Below, piece after piece: positions 1 through 8,907 of a DNA stretch of 39,116 bases. Position 1 is the stretch's first letter. Every line of letters begins with the position of its first letter. Source of the stretch: Alphaproteobacteria bacterium (lineage in GTDB: Bacteria; Pseudomonadota; Alphaproteobacteria; Sphingomonadales; Emcibacteraceae); assembly GCA_013152755.1 (NCBI GenBank), contig JAADFR010000005.1:1-39116 (forward strand), read 5' to 3'. The notes under the pieces are model-generated. The model did not search any database and was not told where the DNA came from. It saw nothing but the letters and a program-made list of their open reading frames with translations. Made by a program: the position numbers and the translations under genes.

Positions 1-845
1 CCCCGATGTTCCGCACATTCCCCCACAGCAAAAATATCCGGGTCAGATGTTTGCAGGTGATCATTGACAACCACTCCCCGGTTACAGTCGATCCCTGCTT
101 TTTGAGCGAGGGAAATGCTGGGCCTAATACCGACCGCCATGACCACAAGGTCAGCCGGAATGGTCGTGCCATCGGCCAGTTTTATGGCCTCTACACGGCC
201 CTTGCCGATCAGCTCTTTGGTGTTTGCATCTGTCAGGATAGTGATGCCCCTGCTTTCCAGATCAGATTTCAGCAGGTAGCCGGCGGCTTCGTCAAGCTGA
301 CGTTCCATCAGGGTATCGGCCAAATGAATGACCGTGACATTCATGCCGTTTTGCTTCAATCCATAAGCCGCTTCCAACCCCAACAAGCCGCCGCCAATCA
401 CAACGGCGTTGTCATAGGTGTTTGACGCTTCAATCATCTCATTGACGTCTTTTATGTCGCGGAAGGTAACAACACCGTCCAGTTCCTTTCCCGGCACCGG
501 AATGATAAAGGGATCTGAGCCTGTCGCAATCCACAGGGTGTCATAAGGGATGATCCGGTCATTATCACTGATAATTGTTTTGTTGGGTCGATTGATGGCG
601 ATAATTTTTTCGCCGGAAAACAGGGTGATGTCATTGTCGTCATACCAGGCCTGATCATTGATGACGATGTCGTCAAATTTTTGCTCCCCCGCTAAAACCG
701 GAGACAGCATAATTCTGTTATAGTTGACATGGGGTTCGGCACCAAAAACGGTAACGTCATACTCTTTGGGGGCAATTTTCAGAAGCTCTTCCAAAGCTCT
801 CATCCCGGCCATGCCGTTCCCGATAATAACAAGTTTTTTCTTCAT
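1..845 (-). CDS. nirB: Nitrite reductase large subunit, N-terminal part (runs off left edge)
   Basis: Reading the minus strand from the ATG at 845 gives an uninterrupted frame of about 281 residues to the window edge. It opens with a Rossmann dinucleotide motif (MKKKLVIIGNGMAGMRALEE), has a second one near residue 145 (VVIGGGLLGLEAAYGL), and ends in DIFAVGECAEHRG, the FAD-binding signature of NirB/NasB assimilatory nitrite reductases. The protein would reduce nitrite to ammonium in the cytoplasm with NAD(P)H. Only the FAD/NAD domain lies here; the [4Fe-4S]-siroheme part would lie beyond the left edge. It is divergent from a nitrate transporter and has its own sigma-54 element about 70 bp upstream. 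Other small FAD oxidoreductases share this fold, but the NirB-like GECAEHRG end and the neighbours favour nitrite reductase. Confidence 0.85.
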   Translation of the reverse strand, partial: MKKKLVIIGNGMAGMRALEELLKIAPKEYDVTVFGAEPHVNYNRIMLSPVLAGEQKFDDIVINDQAWYDDNDITLFSGEKIIAINRPNKTIISDNDRIIPYDTLWIATGSDPFIIPVPGKELDGVVTFRDIKDVNEMIEASNTYDNAVVIGGGLLGLEAAYGLKQNGMNVTVIHLADTLMERQLDEAAGYLLKSDLESRGITILTDANTKELIGKGRVEAIKLADGTTIPADLVVMAVGIRPSISLAQKAGIDCNRGVVVNDHLQTSDPDIFAVGECAEHR

Positions 846-916
846 ATTAATCTCTTTTACTGTTGGGCATCTTGCGCGCGGGCTACATATCATTGCCCTG
901 CGGCACCTTCCTATCT

Positions 917-932
917 AGCAAGCTTTATGCCA
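917..932 (-). promoter_or_regulatory. Sigma-54 promoter of nirB
   Basis: The minus strand reads TGGCATAAAGCTTGCT. The invariant GG and GC are separated by exactly 10 bases, as required for -24/-12 RpoN promoters (consensus TGGCACG-N4-TTGCW). Transcription would start near 905, giving a leader of about 60 nt before the nirB ATG at 845. Confidence 0.75.
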
Positions 933-1064
933 GAACGCCCAAGGTCTTGATTTTAAACAAAACTCATCATTTTCAGGGATGATCTTGGCCTGAAATTTCT
1001 TAATTATTGTGCAGGTGCGAATAAAAAAGATTAATTACTAGGCATATGGCTCGCATGATTAAAA

Positions 1065-1092
1065 TTTAGGCTAATGTAGGATTTAGCCTAAA
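1065..1092. repeat. Perfect 10-bp inverted repeat midway between the two sigma-54 promoters
   Basis: TTTAGGCTAA, eight bases, then TTAGCCTAAA: the arms are exact reverse complements. Read in the nirB direction the stem is followed by TTTTAATC, so it could fold as a weak terminator hairpin, but it lies upstream of the nirB sigma-54 promoter. An activator or repressor binding site serving both promoters fits the position better. Confidence 0.7.
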
Positions 1093-1200
1093 AAACCAGC
1101 TGAATATCAAAGCCTTAGATATGTATTGTTTTTGGGTAATCCCCCCTAAAACCTTAAATCCCATAATAAAAATACAATTTATATTGCGGCGCAACATTTC

Positions 1201-1216
1201 TGGCACGTTATTTGCT
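1201..1216 (+). promoter_or_regulatory. Sigma-54 promoter of the nitrate transporter-kinase unit
   Basis: TGGCACGTTATTTGCT matches the -24/-12 RpoN consensus TGGCACG-N4-TTGCW at every fixed position, with GG and GC separated by 10 bases. The start point would be near 1227, about 60 nt before the ATG at 1289. Confidence 0.85.
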
Positions 1217-1288
1217 CCATTGTACCCCGACGTATGAATGAGCCGCCCATGGCAGGTTCGTTTGGATTAGTATTTAAAGGAATGAATA

Positions 1289-2767
1289 ATGCCTGCACCC
1301 TCTGCCCAGAAAATCAATCTCTTGTCTTTTAGGGGGAGAACAAAAACGCTCCACCTTTCGTGGATGGCCTTTTTTATCAGTTTTGTCGTATGGTTTAACC
1401 ATGCGCCCTTAATGGCCATGATCAGGGAAGACCTTGGTCTGGATAAGCAGCAAGTGACGGCCATTTTAATATTGAATGTAGCCCTGACAATTCCGGCGCG
1501 GGTCATCATTGGCATGTTTGTTGATCGGTTTGGCCCCCGGGCGGTTTTTTCTGCCCTGCTGTTCATTTCCAGTTTCCTGTGTTTCTTCTTTGCCTTGGCC
1601 GAAACCTTTGAAATGCTGGCCCTTGCCCGGTTCCTGATGGGATTTGTCGGGGCCGGCTTTGTGATCGGTATTCGCCTGATTAGTGAGTGGTTTCCGGTGA
1701 AAACAGTAGGTTTGGCAGAAGGCATATATGGTGGTTGGGGGAATTTCGGTTCGGCGGCCGCCGCCCTTTCTCTGCCCACGATCGCCTTGATATTCGGCGG
1801 TGAATCGGGCTGGCGTTATGCCGTTGGATCCACGGGCGTGATTGCACTGATCTATTCGGTTATTTTTTATATCACGGTCCGCAATACCCCCAAAGGTGCG
1901 ACTTATTTCAAGCCCAAGAAAGCGGGGGCCATGGAAATCAGTACGCCTCAGGATCTGATGCTTTATATTATCATGAAGGCCCCGTTGTTTTTAACACTGG
2001 CGTTGTTAACTTGGAAACTCGGGCCAGAAAATATGAATATTCTCGGGGCCGAGGCATCCCTTTTCATCTATGGGTTTTTGTTTGTGCTCTTTCTGTATCA
2101 GGTTCATCATATTTTTAAGGTAAATGAAGAAAACCTGACGCAGGGCGTGGATGAACTGCACCGCTATAAATTCAAACAGGTGGCGATCCTTAATCTGGCT
2201 TACATGGTGACCTTTGGCTCTGAACTTGCAGTGGTGTCCATGTTGCCGCTGTTCTTTATGGATGTGTTTAGCCTGTCGGCGGTCAAGGCCGGCATGGTGG
2301 CGGCGAGCTTTGCCTTTATGAATTTGGTGGCGCGTCCCAGCGGCGGCTTTTTCAGTGATAAATTTGGCCGCAGGAATTCCCTGCTGATTTTACTGGTCGG
2401 CCTGACCGGGGGCTATGCTGTTTTGTCTCAAATTACCGCGGACTGGCCTTTGCCGTTGGCCGTGATCGCCTGTATGTGCTGTTCCTTTTTCGTTCAGGCC
2501 GGAGAGGGGGCCGTTTTTGCAACAGTGCCTTTGATCAAGCGCCGGATGACCGGGCAGATTGCCGGTATGGTGGGGGCTTACGGTAATATCGGCGGGGTTT
2601 GTTTCCTGATGATTTATTCTTTTGTATCGCCCGCCATATTTTTTATGGTGATCGGGGCCAGTGCGCTTGTTATATTCCTGATTGTGGCCTTCTTTATGGA
2701 TGAACCACAGGGGGAAATCGCAGAGGTTCTCCCCGATGGCACCATAGAATTGATCAAGGTCAGCTAG
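1289..2767 (+). CDS. Nitrate/nitrite transporter of the NarK/NasA (MFS, NNP) family
   Basis: A 492-residue polytopic membrane protein of the major facilitator superfamily. The stretch [12 protein letters not shown] near residue 150 is the nitrate signature of the nitrate-nitrite porter family, and MFVDRFGPR near residue 75 and [10 protein letters not shown] near residue 355 are the MFS loop motifs. The ATG follows AAGGAATG. The central loop around residues 205-285 is longer than in minimal MFS porters. It most likely imports nitrate for reduction by the assimilatory enzymes encoded divergently. It is followed after 9 bases by the phosphatase/kinase gene, so the two are probably co-transcribed from the sigma-54 promoter. 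Whether the substrate is nitrate, nitrite or both cannot be read from sequence. Confidence 0.9.
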   Translation: MPAPSAQKINLLSFRGRTKTLHLSWMAFFISFVVWFNHAPLMAMIREDLGLDKQQVTAILILNVALTIPARVIIGMFVDRFGPRAVFSALLFISSFLCFFFALAETFEMLALARFLMGFVGAGFVIGIRLISEWFPVKTVGLAEGIYGGWGNFGSAAAALSLPTIALIFGGESGWRYAVGSTGVIALIYSVIFYITVRNTPKGATYFKPKKAGAMEISTPQDLMLYIIMKAPLFLTLALLTWKLGPENMNILGAEASLFIYGFLFVLFLYQVHHIFKVNEENLTQGVDELHRYKFKQVAILNLAYMVTFGSELAVVSMLPLFFMDVFSLSAVKAGMVAASFAFMNLVARPSGGFFSDKFGRRNSLLILLVGLTGGYAVLSQITADWPLPLAVIACMCCSFFVQAGEGAVFATVPLIKRRMTGQIAGMVGAYGNIGGVCFLMIYSFVSPAIFFMVIGASALVIFLIVAFFMDEPQGEIAEVLPDGTIELIKVS

Positions 2768-2776
2768 GATATTTGC

Positions 2777-4474
2777 ATGTCGCATATTACCATTGGCGCT
2801 TTTTCTGACAAGGGTGTCAAACAGGAAAATGAAGATTCATATGGTGTCATGTTTCCGGAAACGGGGCAGGAATTAACCAAAGGAATTGCCATTGCCATCG
2901 CCGATGGCATGAGTGGATGTCTGGCGGCAAAAGTGGCCAGTGAAACCTGTATCAAAGGCCTGTTGCTGGACTATTATGCCACACCGGACAGCTGGAGCGT
3001 TAAGAAATCTGCCAGTAAAATTCTGCTGGCCACCAACAGCTGGATGTTCGCTCAGGGGCAGGCGGTCTATGGCTCCGACCTGGGTATGGTGAGTACGCTC
3101 AGCGCCCTAGTGCTGAAATCCGGGTCGGCGTATATGTTCCATATTGGGGATAGCCGCATCAGCCTCCTGCGGGATAACGCCGTAGATCAACTGACAACGG
3201 ATCATAAATCCGGCCATAAATATGACAAGGGTAAATATCTGACCCGGGCGATGGGGACGGGTAAAAACCTTGAAATTGATTACCGTATTCTTGAGGTTCA
3301 GGAAGGTGATATTTTTATTCTGACCACAGACGGAGTGCATGAATTTATAGCTGTCTCTGAAATGAAGCATATCATCATGGAGAACAGAGACGATCTGAAT
3401 GCCGCCGCCCGCCTGATTTGTGAGAAGGCCTTGAGGGGCGGCAGTGATGATAATCTTACCTGTCAGATCATCAGGGTGGATCATCTGCCGGATGTTCGGC
3501 AAAAGCAGAATTTGGCAAATCGCGCCCGCTTGCCCTTTCCGCCGCCGCTGGACATGGGAATGTTGTTGGAGGGCTATGAAGTCCTGCGGGAACTTCATGC
3601 CAACGCGCGCAGTCAGGTTTATCTGGCCCGGGATACGGTGAGCGGGGAACTGGTCGCCCTGAAAACGCCGTCGTCTAATTTTGATGATGATGGTCTTTAT
3701 ATGGAACTCTTCCATCGGGAAGAATGGATCGGGACCCAGATTACGTCACCGCATATTGTAAAAATTATCCCCCCGCGCGTGAATAGGAAATTTCTGTACT
3801 ATGTTACGGAATATATTGAGGGGCAGACATTGCGGGAATGGATTACCGATCACCCCGCGCCCGATTTAGCCAAAGCCCGGGATATTCTCCGTCAACTGAT
3901 TCAGGGATTACGGGCCATGCACCGGCTTGACATGGTGCATCAGGATTTGAAGCCTGAAAATATCATGATTGATCAGGCGGGGACGGTGAAAATCATTGAT
4001 TTCGGATCTGTTAAAGTGGCCAGCATAGCGGAGGGGGCGGAGACGAACCGCCCTCAAATGCCGGTTGGCGCGGTTGATTATACGGCGCCGGAGTATTTGC
4101 TTTACGGCGATGGGGATAACCTGTCTGATCTTTATGCGCTGGGCGTGGTTATCTATGAAATTCTGACCCATAGGCTGCCTTACGGTAAAGGCTTCTCTAC
4201 CCTTCGTCATGCCCGGCAGTTGGCGTATATTCCGGCAACTATTGTCAATTCCGATGTTCCGCCCTGGATTGATAGAGTCCTGAAAAAAGCCGTCGAAAAG
4301 GATCCACGTGAAAGATACCAGAGTTTTTCTCAATTTGAACGTGATTTTACGGTTCCGCCCGTCAGGCCGGGAAAACAGGATTTTTCACCGTTGCTGGAGA
4401 AGAACCCACTGTTATTCTGGCGCGGCCTGTCCTTTTTGTTAGCTATATTGCTGGTTATTTCTCTTCTGGTGTAA
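2777..4474 (+). CDS. Bifunctional PP2C-type phosphatase / Ser-Thr protein kinase, membrane-anchored
   Basis: A 565-residue fusion. Residues 1-240 are a PP2C phosphatase: SDKGVKQENEDS and IADGMSG carry metal-binding acidic residues, followed by HIGDSR, TTDGVHEF and SDDNLTC. Residues 260-525 are a protein kinase: Lys296 in ALKTPS, catalytic Asp390 in HQDLKPEN (Gln where most have Arg, so a non-RD kinase), Asp408 in DFG, then TAPEYLL and SDLYALGVVIYE. A hydrophobic helix at 545-563 is a C-terminal anchor, placing both catalytic domains in the cytoplasm. Proteins of this architecture are known from proteobacterial nitrate-assimilation loci; their targets are unclear. Position after the transporter suggests post-translational control of nitrate uptake or reduction (inference). 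Confidence 0.9.
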   Translation: MSHITIGAFSDKGVKQENEDSYGVMFPETGQELTKGIAIAIADGMSGCLAAKVASETCIKGLLLDYYATPDSWSVKKSASKILLATNSWMFAQGQAVYGSDLGMVSTLSALVLKSGSAYMFHIGDSRISLLRDNAVDQLTTDHKSGHKYDKGKYLTRAMGTGKNLEIDYRILEVQEGDIFILTTDGVHEFIAVSEMKHIIMENRDDLNAAARLICEKALRGGSDDNLTCQIIRVDHLPDVRQKQNLANRARLPFPPPLDMGMLLEGYEVLRELHANARSQVYLARDTVSGELVALKTPSSNFDDDGLYMELFHREEWIGTQITSPHIVKIIPPRVNRKFLYYVTEYIEGQTLREWITDHPAPDLAKARDILRQLIQGLRAMHRLDMVHQDLKPENIMIDQAGTVKIIDFGSVKVASIAEGAETNRPQMPVGAVDYTAPEYLLYGDGDNLSDLYALGVVIYEILTHRLPYGKGFSTLRHARQLAYIPATIVNSDVPPWIDRVLKKAVEKDPRERYQSFSQFERDFTVPPVRPGKQDFSPLLEKNPLLFWRGLSFLLAILLVISLLV

Positions 4475-4498
4475 AATAATAAAGAACGGAAAAATGGC

Positions 4499-5446
4499 CT
4501 ATGGCGTATGTCGCCAATTTCGCGGCGTGCAATCGTATAGACTTTTGAAATTCCGCCCGAAATGCGATAGATCATTAAATCCCCATTGAAAGGCTATTTC
4601 GGCAATGGATTTATTGTTATATAATGGATTTCCAAGTTCATCCGCACATTTTTCCAGTCTGGATTTCAAGACGGTGCGGCCAAAGGAACTGTCGCTATTC
4701 TCAAATAATTTATGGATATAGCGTACAGAAACATTTAAATGTTCTGCGGCCATGGCAGGGCTCAGGTCGGGATTAGCCAGATTTTTTTCTATAAAACAAT
4801 ACAACATATCAAGCTGTATGGATTTTGACCGCAGATCGTTAAGTGTTTTCTTGGGAAGAATTTCATTAAAAATAATTGGCAGAAATCCAAGAAAATTTTG
4901 GACAAGTCTTTCTTCATTCGCCGGATGGGACACGAGGTTTGGCACCATTAGGGCCTTAATGTAATTTAAGCCCAACTGATGCAACCCACTTGTAGAAGAA
5001 GGCTTAACCGCCGTAATGCAATGGGGGTTATACATACGAGGGTGTAAAGCTGATTTAGGTATTTTTACGCAAAGCTGTTCAAATTTATCCTCAAAAGACA
5101 AAACGTAAGGACGCGTTGTATCCACAAGCGTATAATCCCCAACGTTAAGCTCCACCTGACGGTCAGCCTGATGAACCATGCCCCGGCCTTTTTGTTGCAA
5201 CAGGAGGAAATATTCATCTTTGGAAGACCGGGAAATTTCGCGGTTCCCACGGTTTACGGTCTGGGCTTCGGAAGTAATATAGGAAATATCCAGATCCGCT
5301 TGTTCATGGCAACTTATGCTGCCCATAAAGGATCCGTCACAGACCCGCCTTGGTGAAAGATCTGTGTAGGTATCACAAATGATTTCACGCCAATAAGCGA
5401 ACTGCTCTTTTTCAGGTAATTGCTGCGTAGTCCATATTTTATTCAT
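4499..5446 (-). CDS. AraC-family transcriptional regulator, NitR/FeaR-like
   Basis: 315 residues. The N-terminal half starts MNKIWTTQQLPEKEQFAYWR and resembles the AraC_binding_2 sensor domain of regulators such as FeaR and NitR. The C-terminal 100 residues form a double helix-turn-helix (MAAEHLNVSVRYIHKLFE, then IAEIAFQWGFNDLSHFGRNF). It is divergent from a receptor-nitrilase-aldoxime dehydratase unit. NitR-type AraC proteins activate nitrilase genes in Rhodococcus, so activation of that unit by an aldoxime, nitrile or product is likely. A short leader with GCAGGG precedes the ATG. It converges with the kinase gene, with only 24 bases between them. Confidence 0.88.
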   Translation of the reverse strand: MNKIWTTQQLPEKEQFAYWREIICDTYTDLSPRRVCDGSFMGSISCHEQADLDISYITSEAQTVNRGNREISRSSKDEYFLLLQQKGRGMVHQADRQVELNVGDYTLVDTTRPYVLSFEDKFEQLCVKIPKSALHPRMYNPHCITAVKPSSTSGLHQLGLNYIKALMVPNLVSHPANEERLVQNFLGFLPIIFNEILPKKTLNDLRSKSIQLDMLYCFIEKNLANPDLSPAMAAEHLNVSVRYIHKLFENSDSSFGRTVLKSRLEKCADELGNPLYNNKSIAEIAFQWGFNDLSHFGRNFKSLYDCTPRNWRHTP

Positions 5447-5464
5447 ATATTTTACCCTGCGTTA

Positions 5465-5493
5465 ATTACACTACTGAATGTGACAATTGTCAA
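5465..5493 (-). promoter_or_regulatory. Sigma-70-type promoter of the AraC regulator gene
   Basis: On the minus strand a perfect -35 TTGACA (5493-5488) is followed after 17 bases by TGTAAT (5470-5465), five of six matches to the -10 consensus. The start would be near 5458, leaving a leader of about 12 nt before the ATG at 5446. The -35 box overlaps a palindrome, which suggests autoregulation. Confidence 0.6.
5481..5492. repeat. Perfect 12-bp palindrome TGACAATTGTCA
   Basis: The palindrome sits in the 174-bp intergenic region between the AraC regulator and the TonB receptor and overlaps the regulator's -35 box. AraC proteins usually bind direct repeats, so it may belong to another factor or serve for repression of the regulator gene. 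Confidence 0.5.
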
Positions 5494-5620
5494 GCCTGTG
5501 CCGAGATTGGCTCTTGATATGCGCAATTTACAGGGTTTTAGGTGCACGGAAATCCGAGAATTCTGACCTGAATGCTAATATCATGGGATCAAGAAGAATA
5601 AACCGATAGGGAGAAGAAAT

Positions 5621-7873
5621 ATGAATAGGGCAAGCTTGAAAATAACAGGCATGACGGCATTGTTGCCATTAATGATTGGCGCGAATATTACGGTTGCCGA
5701 GGAAACGGGGAAGTCCGGTTTTATGGAGCTGGAAGAAATTGTGGTGACCGCCCGTAAGCGGGAAGAAGGTCTTCAGAATACACCAATTTCCATTACGGCG
5801 GTCTCCAGTGAAGGGCTGGAAAAACGCCAGATCATCTCCATGGATCAGGTGAGCAATATAACACCTAATCTGACGATTAATACATCATCTGCTTTTTCTG
5901 GCAGCAGTCAAACGCCAGCGGTTTTCCTGCGCGGTATTGGTCAGACCGATTTCACCCTTAATACGGACCCGGGGGTTGGTATATATGTGGACGGGGTATA
6001 TATTTCGCGCTCTGTCGGGGCGCTTCTTGATCTGGTGGATGTGGAAAGAGTTGAGATTTTGCGCGGGCCGCAGGGAACGCTTTTCGGGCGAAATACCATT
6101 GGCGGTTCAATCAGCATAACCAGCAACAAACCTTCCGATGACTTTTCCGGCAATGCAAAGGTTACTATAGGCAGTGATAACTGGCTTGTTTTATCCGGCA
6201 ATATTTCACTGCCCATAAGTGATAGCCTGAAGGCCAAGATCACTATCCAGAATCAGGATAGGGACGGTTATGTCACCCGCACGGCGGATGGTATCAAGCT
6301 GGGGGATGATAACAGCACCTCTTTCAGGGGAGCTTTGCTCTGGACACCGACAGAAAAATTATCATTTTATTTTGTCGGGGATTACACAACGGCCCGGGAG
6401 AACGGCGCACCATTATCCCTGACGAAGGTGAATGAGGCCGCGCCCTTTGTTGCCATACATAATATTTTTGTGGCCCCCGGCCTTGTCCCGACCATGGGCA
6501 ACGGCGCCTTTTATAATGCCCAGTATGTTACGGGTAATTTATATGAAACCGCCGGGACGGAACCTGTATTCTCCGATCTTGACGTTTGGGGTTTAATGTT
6601 AACGGCTGAATATCAGGGCGATATGTTTGACGTTAAATCCATTACGTCATATCGGAATCTGGACAGTAAGTTTTCCAGAGACGGGGATGGCTCCCCGTTA
6701 AAAATTAATGCCACAGCGAATGTTTTTACCTATGACCAATTCTCTCAGGAAGTACAATTCCTGGGACGGGGGTTGAATGACAGGATGAACTGGATATTGG
6801 GCCTATATTACTTTGAAGAAAGTGGTGATGATAATAATACGGTTGATTTTGGTTATATAAAGTTCCGTTCGGGGGGGGCGGTAAAGAATAAATCCTATGC
6901 CGCTTTTTTCCAGACGACCTATGATGTTACGGATAAACTGAGCGTGACCGGGGGCTTGCGTTATACGGATGAGACCAAAAAATTCAATCCTGTGACATCT
7001 GTGTTGGTGCAACGTGTTCCCCTTCCGGTTCCCCCATTCCCGCCGTTTTTGAATTTTACCAATGGTCAGCTTCTGGTGCCGCAGGGTCAGGTGGAAACAG
7101 GCGTTGGCAAATGGACGCCGATGATCAATCTTGCCTATCAATGGACTGAGGGTTTGATGACGTACGGCACCTTTTCACAAGGCTTTAAAAGTGGTGGTTT
7201 TACCCAGCGCATTTTCCCGGCTTTAACCGCCGTACCGTCCTTTAACCCGGAAACCGTCAATGTGTATGAAGCGGGTTTTAAATATAGCGGCCTTGAGGGA
7301 CGTATGCGCTTAAATGGGTCGGCCTATTATACGGATTATGCCAACCTTCAGGTTACCGTGCAGATTGGTGTCGCCCCAACAACCCAGAATGCGGCTCAGG
7401 CCGAGATCAAAGGGTTTGAGCTGGAAATGCAGTTAATTCCTGTTGAGCGGATGCAGGTGGACCTTGGTATTGGGTATATTGATGCCAAATATACCGCTTT
7501 GGATAATCAAGTGGTGGGTATTTCATTGAACAGTAAATTGCCTGGCACTTCTGAATGGACCTTAAACGGTGCTGTCTCATATGTGTTTGATATAGGAAAT
7601 AGCGGCACCCTTACCCCCAGACTGGATTGGAGCTACCGATCGGAATTTTTCTTTGATGCCAATAATACCATGAAAGAAGACGGCTACCATTTGCTCAATG
7701 CCAGCATGATGTATGATTATGATGACAATTGGCGCATTACATTCTTCGTCAAAAACCTGACCAATAAAACGTATTTTACCCACGGGGAATCAATTCTTGA
7801 CCCTGCCGGTTTTGCCCTTGTCACGCCTTCTCGCAAACGCGAATGGGGTATCACTCTGTCGACCAGTTTTTAA
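5621..7873 (+). CDS. TonB-dependent outer-membrane receptor of the aldoxime/nitrile cluster
   Basis: 750 residues. The ATG follows AGGGAGAAG. A signal peptide (about residues 1-27, ending NITVAEE) is followed by a TonB-box-like segment (ELEEIVVTARKREE), the plug domain with VERVEILRGPQGTLFGRNTIGG, and a C-terminal beta-barrel ending in an aromatic residue (TLSTSF). It would import a specific scarce compound across the outer membrane using TonB energy. The nitrilase ATG begins within 13 bases of its stop, so the genes form one unit and the ligand is probably an aldoxime-, nitrile- or glucosinolate-derived molecule (inference). Iron-siderophore uptake is the usual default for this family but has no support from the neighbours. 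Confidence 0.9.
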   Translation: MNRASLKITGMTALLPLMIGANITVAEETGKSGFMELEEIVVTARKREEGLQNTPISITAVSSEGLEKRQIISMDQVSNITPNLTINTSSAFSGSSQTPAVFLRGIGQTDFTLNTDPGVGIYVDGVYISRSVGALLDLVDVERVEILRGPQGTLFGRNTIGGSISITSNKPSDDFSGNAKVTIGSDNWLVLSGNISLPISDSLKAKITIQNQDRDGYVTRTADGIKLGDDNSTSFRGALLWTPTEKLSFYFVGDYTTARENGAPLSLTKVNEAAPFVAIHNIFVAPGLVPTMGNGAFYNAQYVTGNLYETAGTEPVFSDLDVWGLMLTAEYQGDMFDVKSITSYRNLDSKFSRDGDGSPLKINATANVFTYDQFSQEVQFLGRGLNDRMNWILGLYYFEESGDDNNTVDFGYIKFRSGGAVKNKSYAAFFQTTYDVTDKLSVTGGLRYTDETKKFNPVTSVLVQRVPLPVPPFPPFLNFTNGQLLVPQGQVETGVGKWTPMINLAYQWTEGLMTYGTFSQGFKSGGFTQRIFPALTAVPSFNPETVNVYEAGFKYSGLEGRMRLNGSAYYTDYANLQVTVQIGVAPTTQNAAQAEIKGFELEMQLIPVERMQVDLGIGYIDAKYTALDNQVVGISLNSKLPGTSEWTLNGAVSYVFDIGNSGTLTPRLDWSYRSEFFFDANNTMKEDGYHLLNASMMYDYDDNWRITFFVKNLTNKTYFTHGESILDPAGFALVTPSRKREWGITLSTSF

Positions 7874-7886
7874 GTGAGGTATGGGA

Positions 7887-8906
7887 ATGTCAGAATATCA
7901 TAAAAAATTTAAAGTCGCGGCTGTTCAAGCTGTCCCTGCCTTCCTTGATCTTGATGCAGGCATTGAAAAAGCCTGCGGTTTAATCGGGGAAGCCGCTGAT
8001 AACGGGGCCTCTCTTGTTGCCTTTCCTGAAACATGGCTACCCGGATATCCTTTCTGGATTTGGCTTAATTCTCCGGCGATGGGCATGCAATATCTGCATC
8101 GTTACATGGACAATTCATTGGTGGTTGGCACGCCGCCCTATGAAAAGTTATGCCGCGCCGCAAAAGACAATAATATCCATGTCCTGATCGGTTTCAGTGA
8201 AAGAGATAAGGGGACTTTGTATATTTCCCAAAGCCTTATCGGGCCTGAGGGTACTGTTCTGAACCATCGCCGCAAGCTGAAACCCACCCATATGGAGCGA
8301 ACCATGTTTGGTGAGGGCGATGGCAGCGATTTGAAGGTTACAGAAACGGATCTTGGCATGGTCGGGGCCTTGAGCTGTTGGGAGCATTTGCAACCTCTTA
8401 ACCGCTATGCGCTTTTTGCCCAGAATGAGCAGTTGCATATTGCTTCCTGGCCGAGTTTCAGCCTTTATACCGGGCTTGCCTATGCCCTTGGCCCCGAATT
8501 GAATATGGCATCAAGCGCGACCTATGCCGCAGAGGGCCAGTGTTTTGTCATCGCGGCATGCGGGGTGGTCAGTATGGAGATGCTGGAGATGCTGGACCAC
8601 GTAAAGCCGGAAATGCCCTTGTTACAGGCCGGGGGCGGCCATGCCATGATTTTTGGCCCGGACGGCAGGCCATTATGTGACCCGCTGGATCCGGCGGCAG
8701 AAGGCCTGCTTTATGCCGACGTTGATTTTGGTGAAATTATCATAGCCAAGGCCACGGCAGACCCGGCAGGACATTATTCCCGCCCGGACGTCACCCGGTT
8801 GTTATTCAATGACAAGCCACAGCGTCCCGTAGAAAAATTTACAATATTTGAAACCCAGCCTATGATGGAACCGCAGGATACCGATATAATCATCGAAGAG
8901 GATTAA
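7887..8906 (+). CDS. Nitrilase (aliphatic/aromatic nitrile aminohydrolase)
   Basis: 339 residues from the ATG at 7887. An in-frame ATG at 7881 exists, but it directly abuts the Shine-Dalgarno GAGGT (7876-7880), while 7887 has proper spacing. The carbon-nitrogen hydrolase catalytic triad is present: Glu48 in AFPETWLPG, Lys130 in RRKLKPTHMER, and Cys164 in LSCWEHLQPL. The spacing and the WEH after the cysteine are those of true nitrilases (nitrile to carboxylic acid plus ammonia) rather than amidases. Directly downstream is an aldoxime dehydratase, which would supply the nitrile. The enzyme is cytoplasmic. Arylacetonitrilase activity would fit the partner but cannot be decided from sequence alone. 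Confidence 0.93.
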   Translation: MSEYHKKFKVAAVQAVPAFLDLDAGIEKACGLIGEAADNGASLVAFPETWLPGYPFWIWLNSPAMGMQYLHRYMDNSLVVGTPPYEKLCRAAKDNNIHVLIGFSERDKGTLYISQSLIGPEGTVLNHRRKLKPTHMERTMFGEGDGSDLKVTETDLGMVGALSCWEHLQPLNRYALFAQNEQLHIASWPSFSLYTGLAYALGPELNMASSATYAAEGQCFVIAACGVVSMEMLEMLDHVKPEMPLLQAGGGHAMIFGPDGRPLCDPLDPAAEGLLYADVDFGEIIIAKATADPAGHYSRPDVTRLLFNDKPQRPVEKFTIFETQPMMEPQDTDIIIEED

Positions 8907-8907
8907 A

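Larger units (their letters stand above)
846..1288. other. Divergent regulatory region between nirB and the nitrate transporter
   Basis: This gene-free stretch of 443 bases is A/T-rich and holds two outward-facing sigma-54 elements (917-932 minus, 1201-1216 plus), a perfect inverted repeat at 1065-1092, and a short TTGC-N3-GCAA dyad near 1184-1194 just upstream of the plus-strand -24 box. I see no open reading frame with a ribosome-binding site. Sigma-54 promoters need an enhancer-binding activator such as NtrC, so its sites should lie here, but I could not identify a convincing NtrC consensus. Confidence 0.7.

Noticed and set aside
1065-1092. NasT-type antitermination leader of nirB
   Set aside because: The hairpin followed by TTTT lies upstream of the nirB sigma-54 promoter, so it would not be in that transcript, and no paired ANTAR-binding hairpins were seen.
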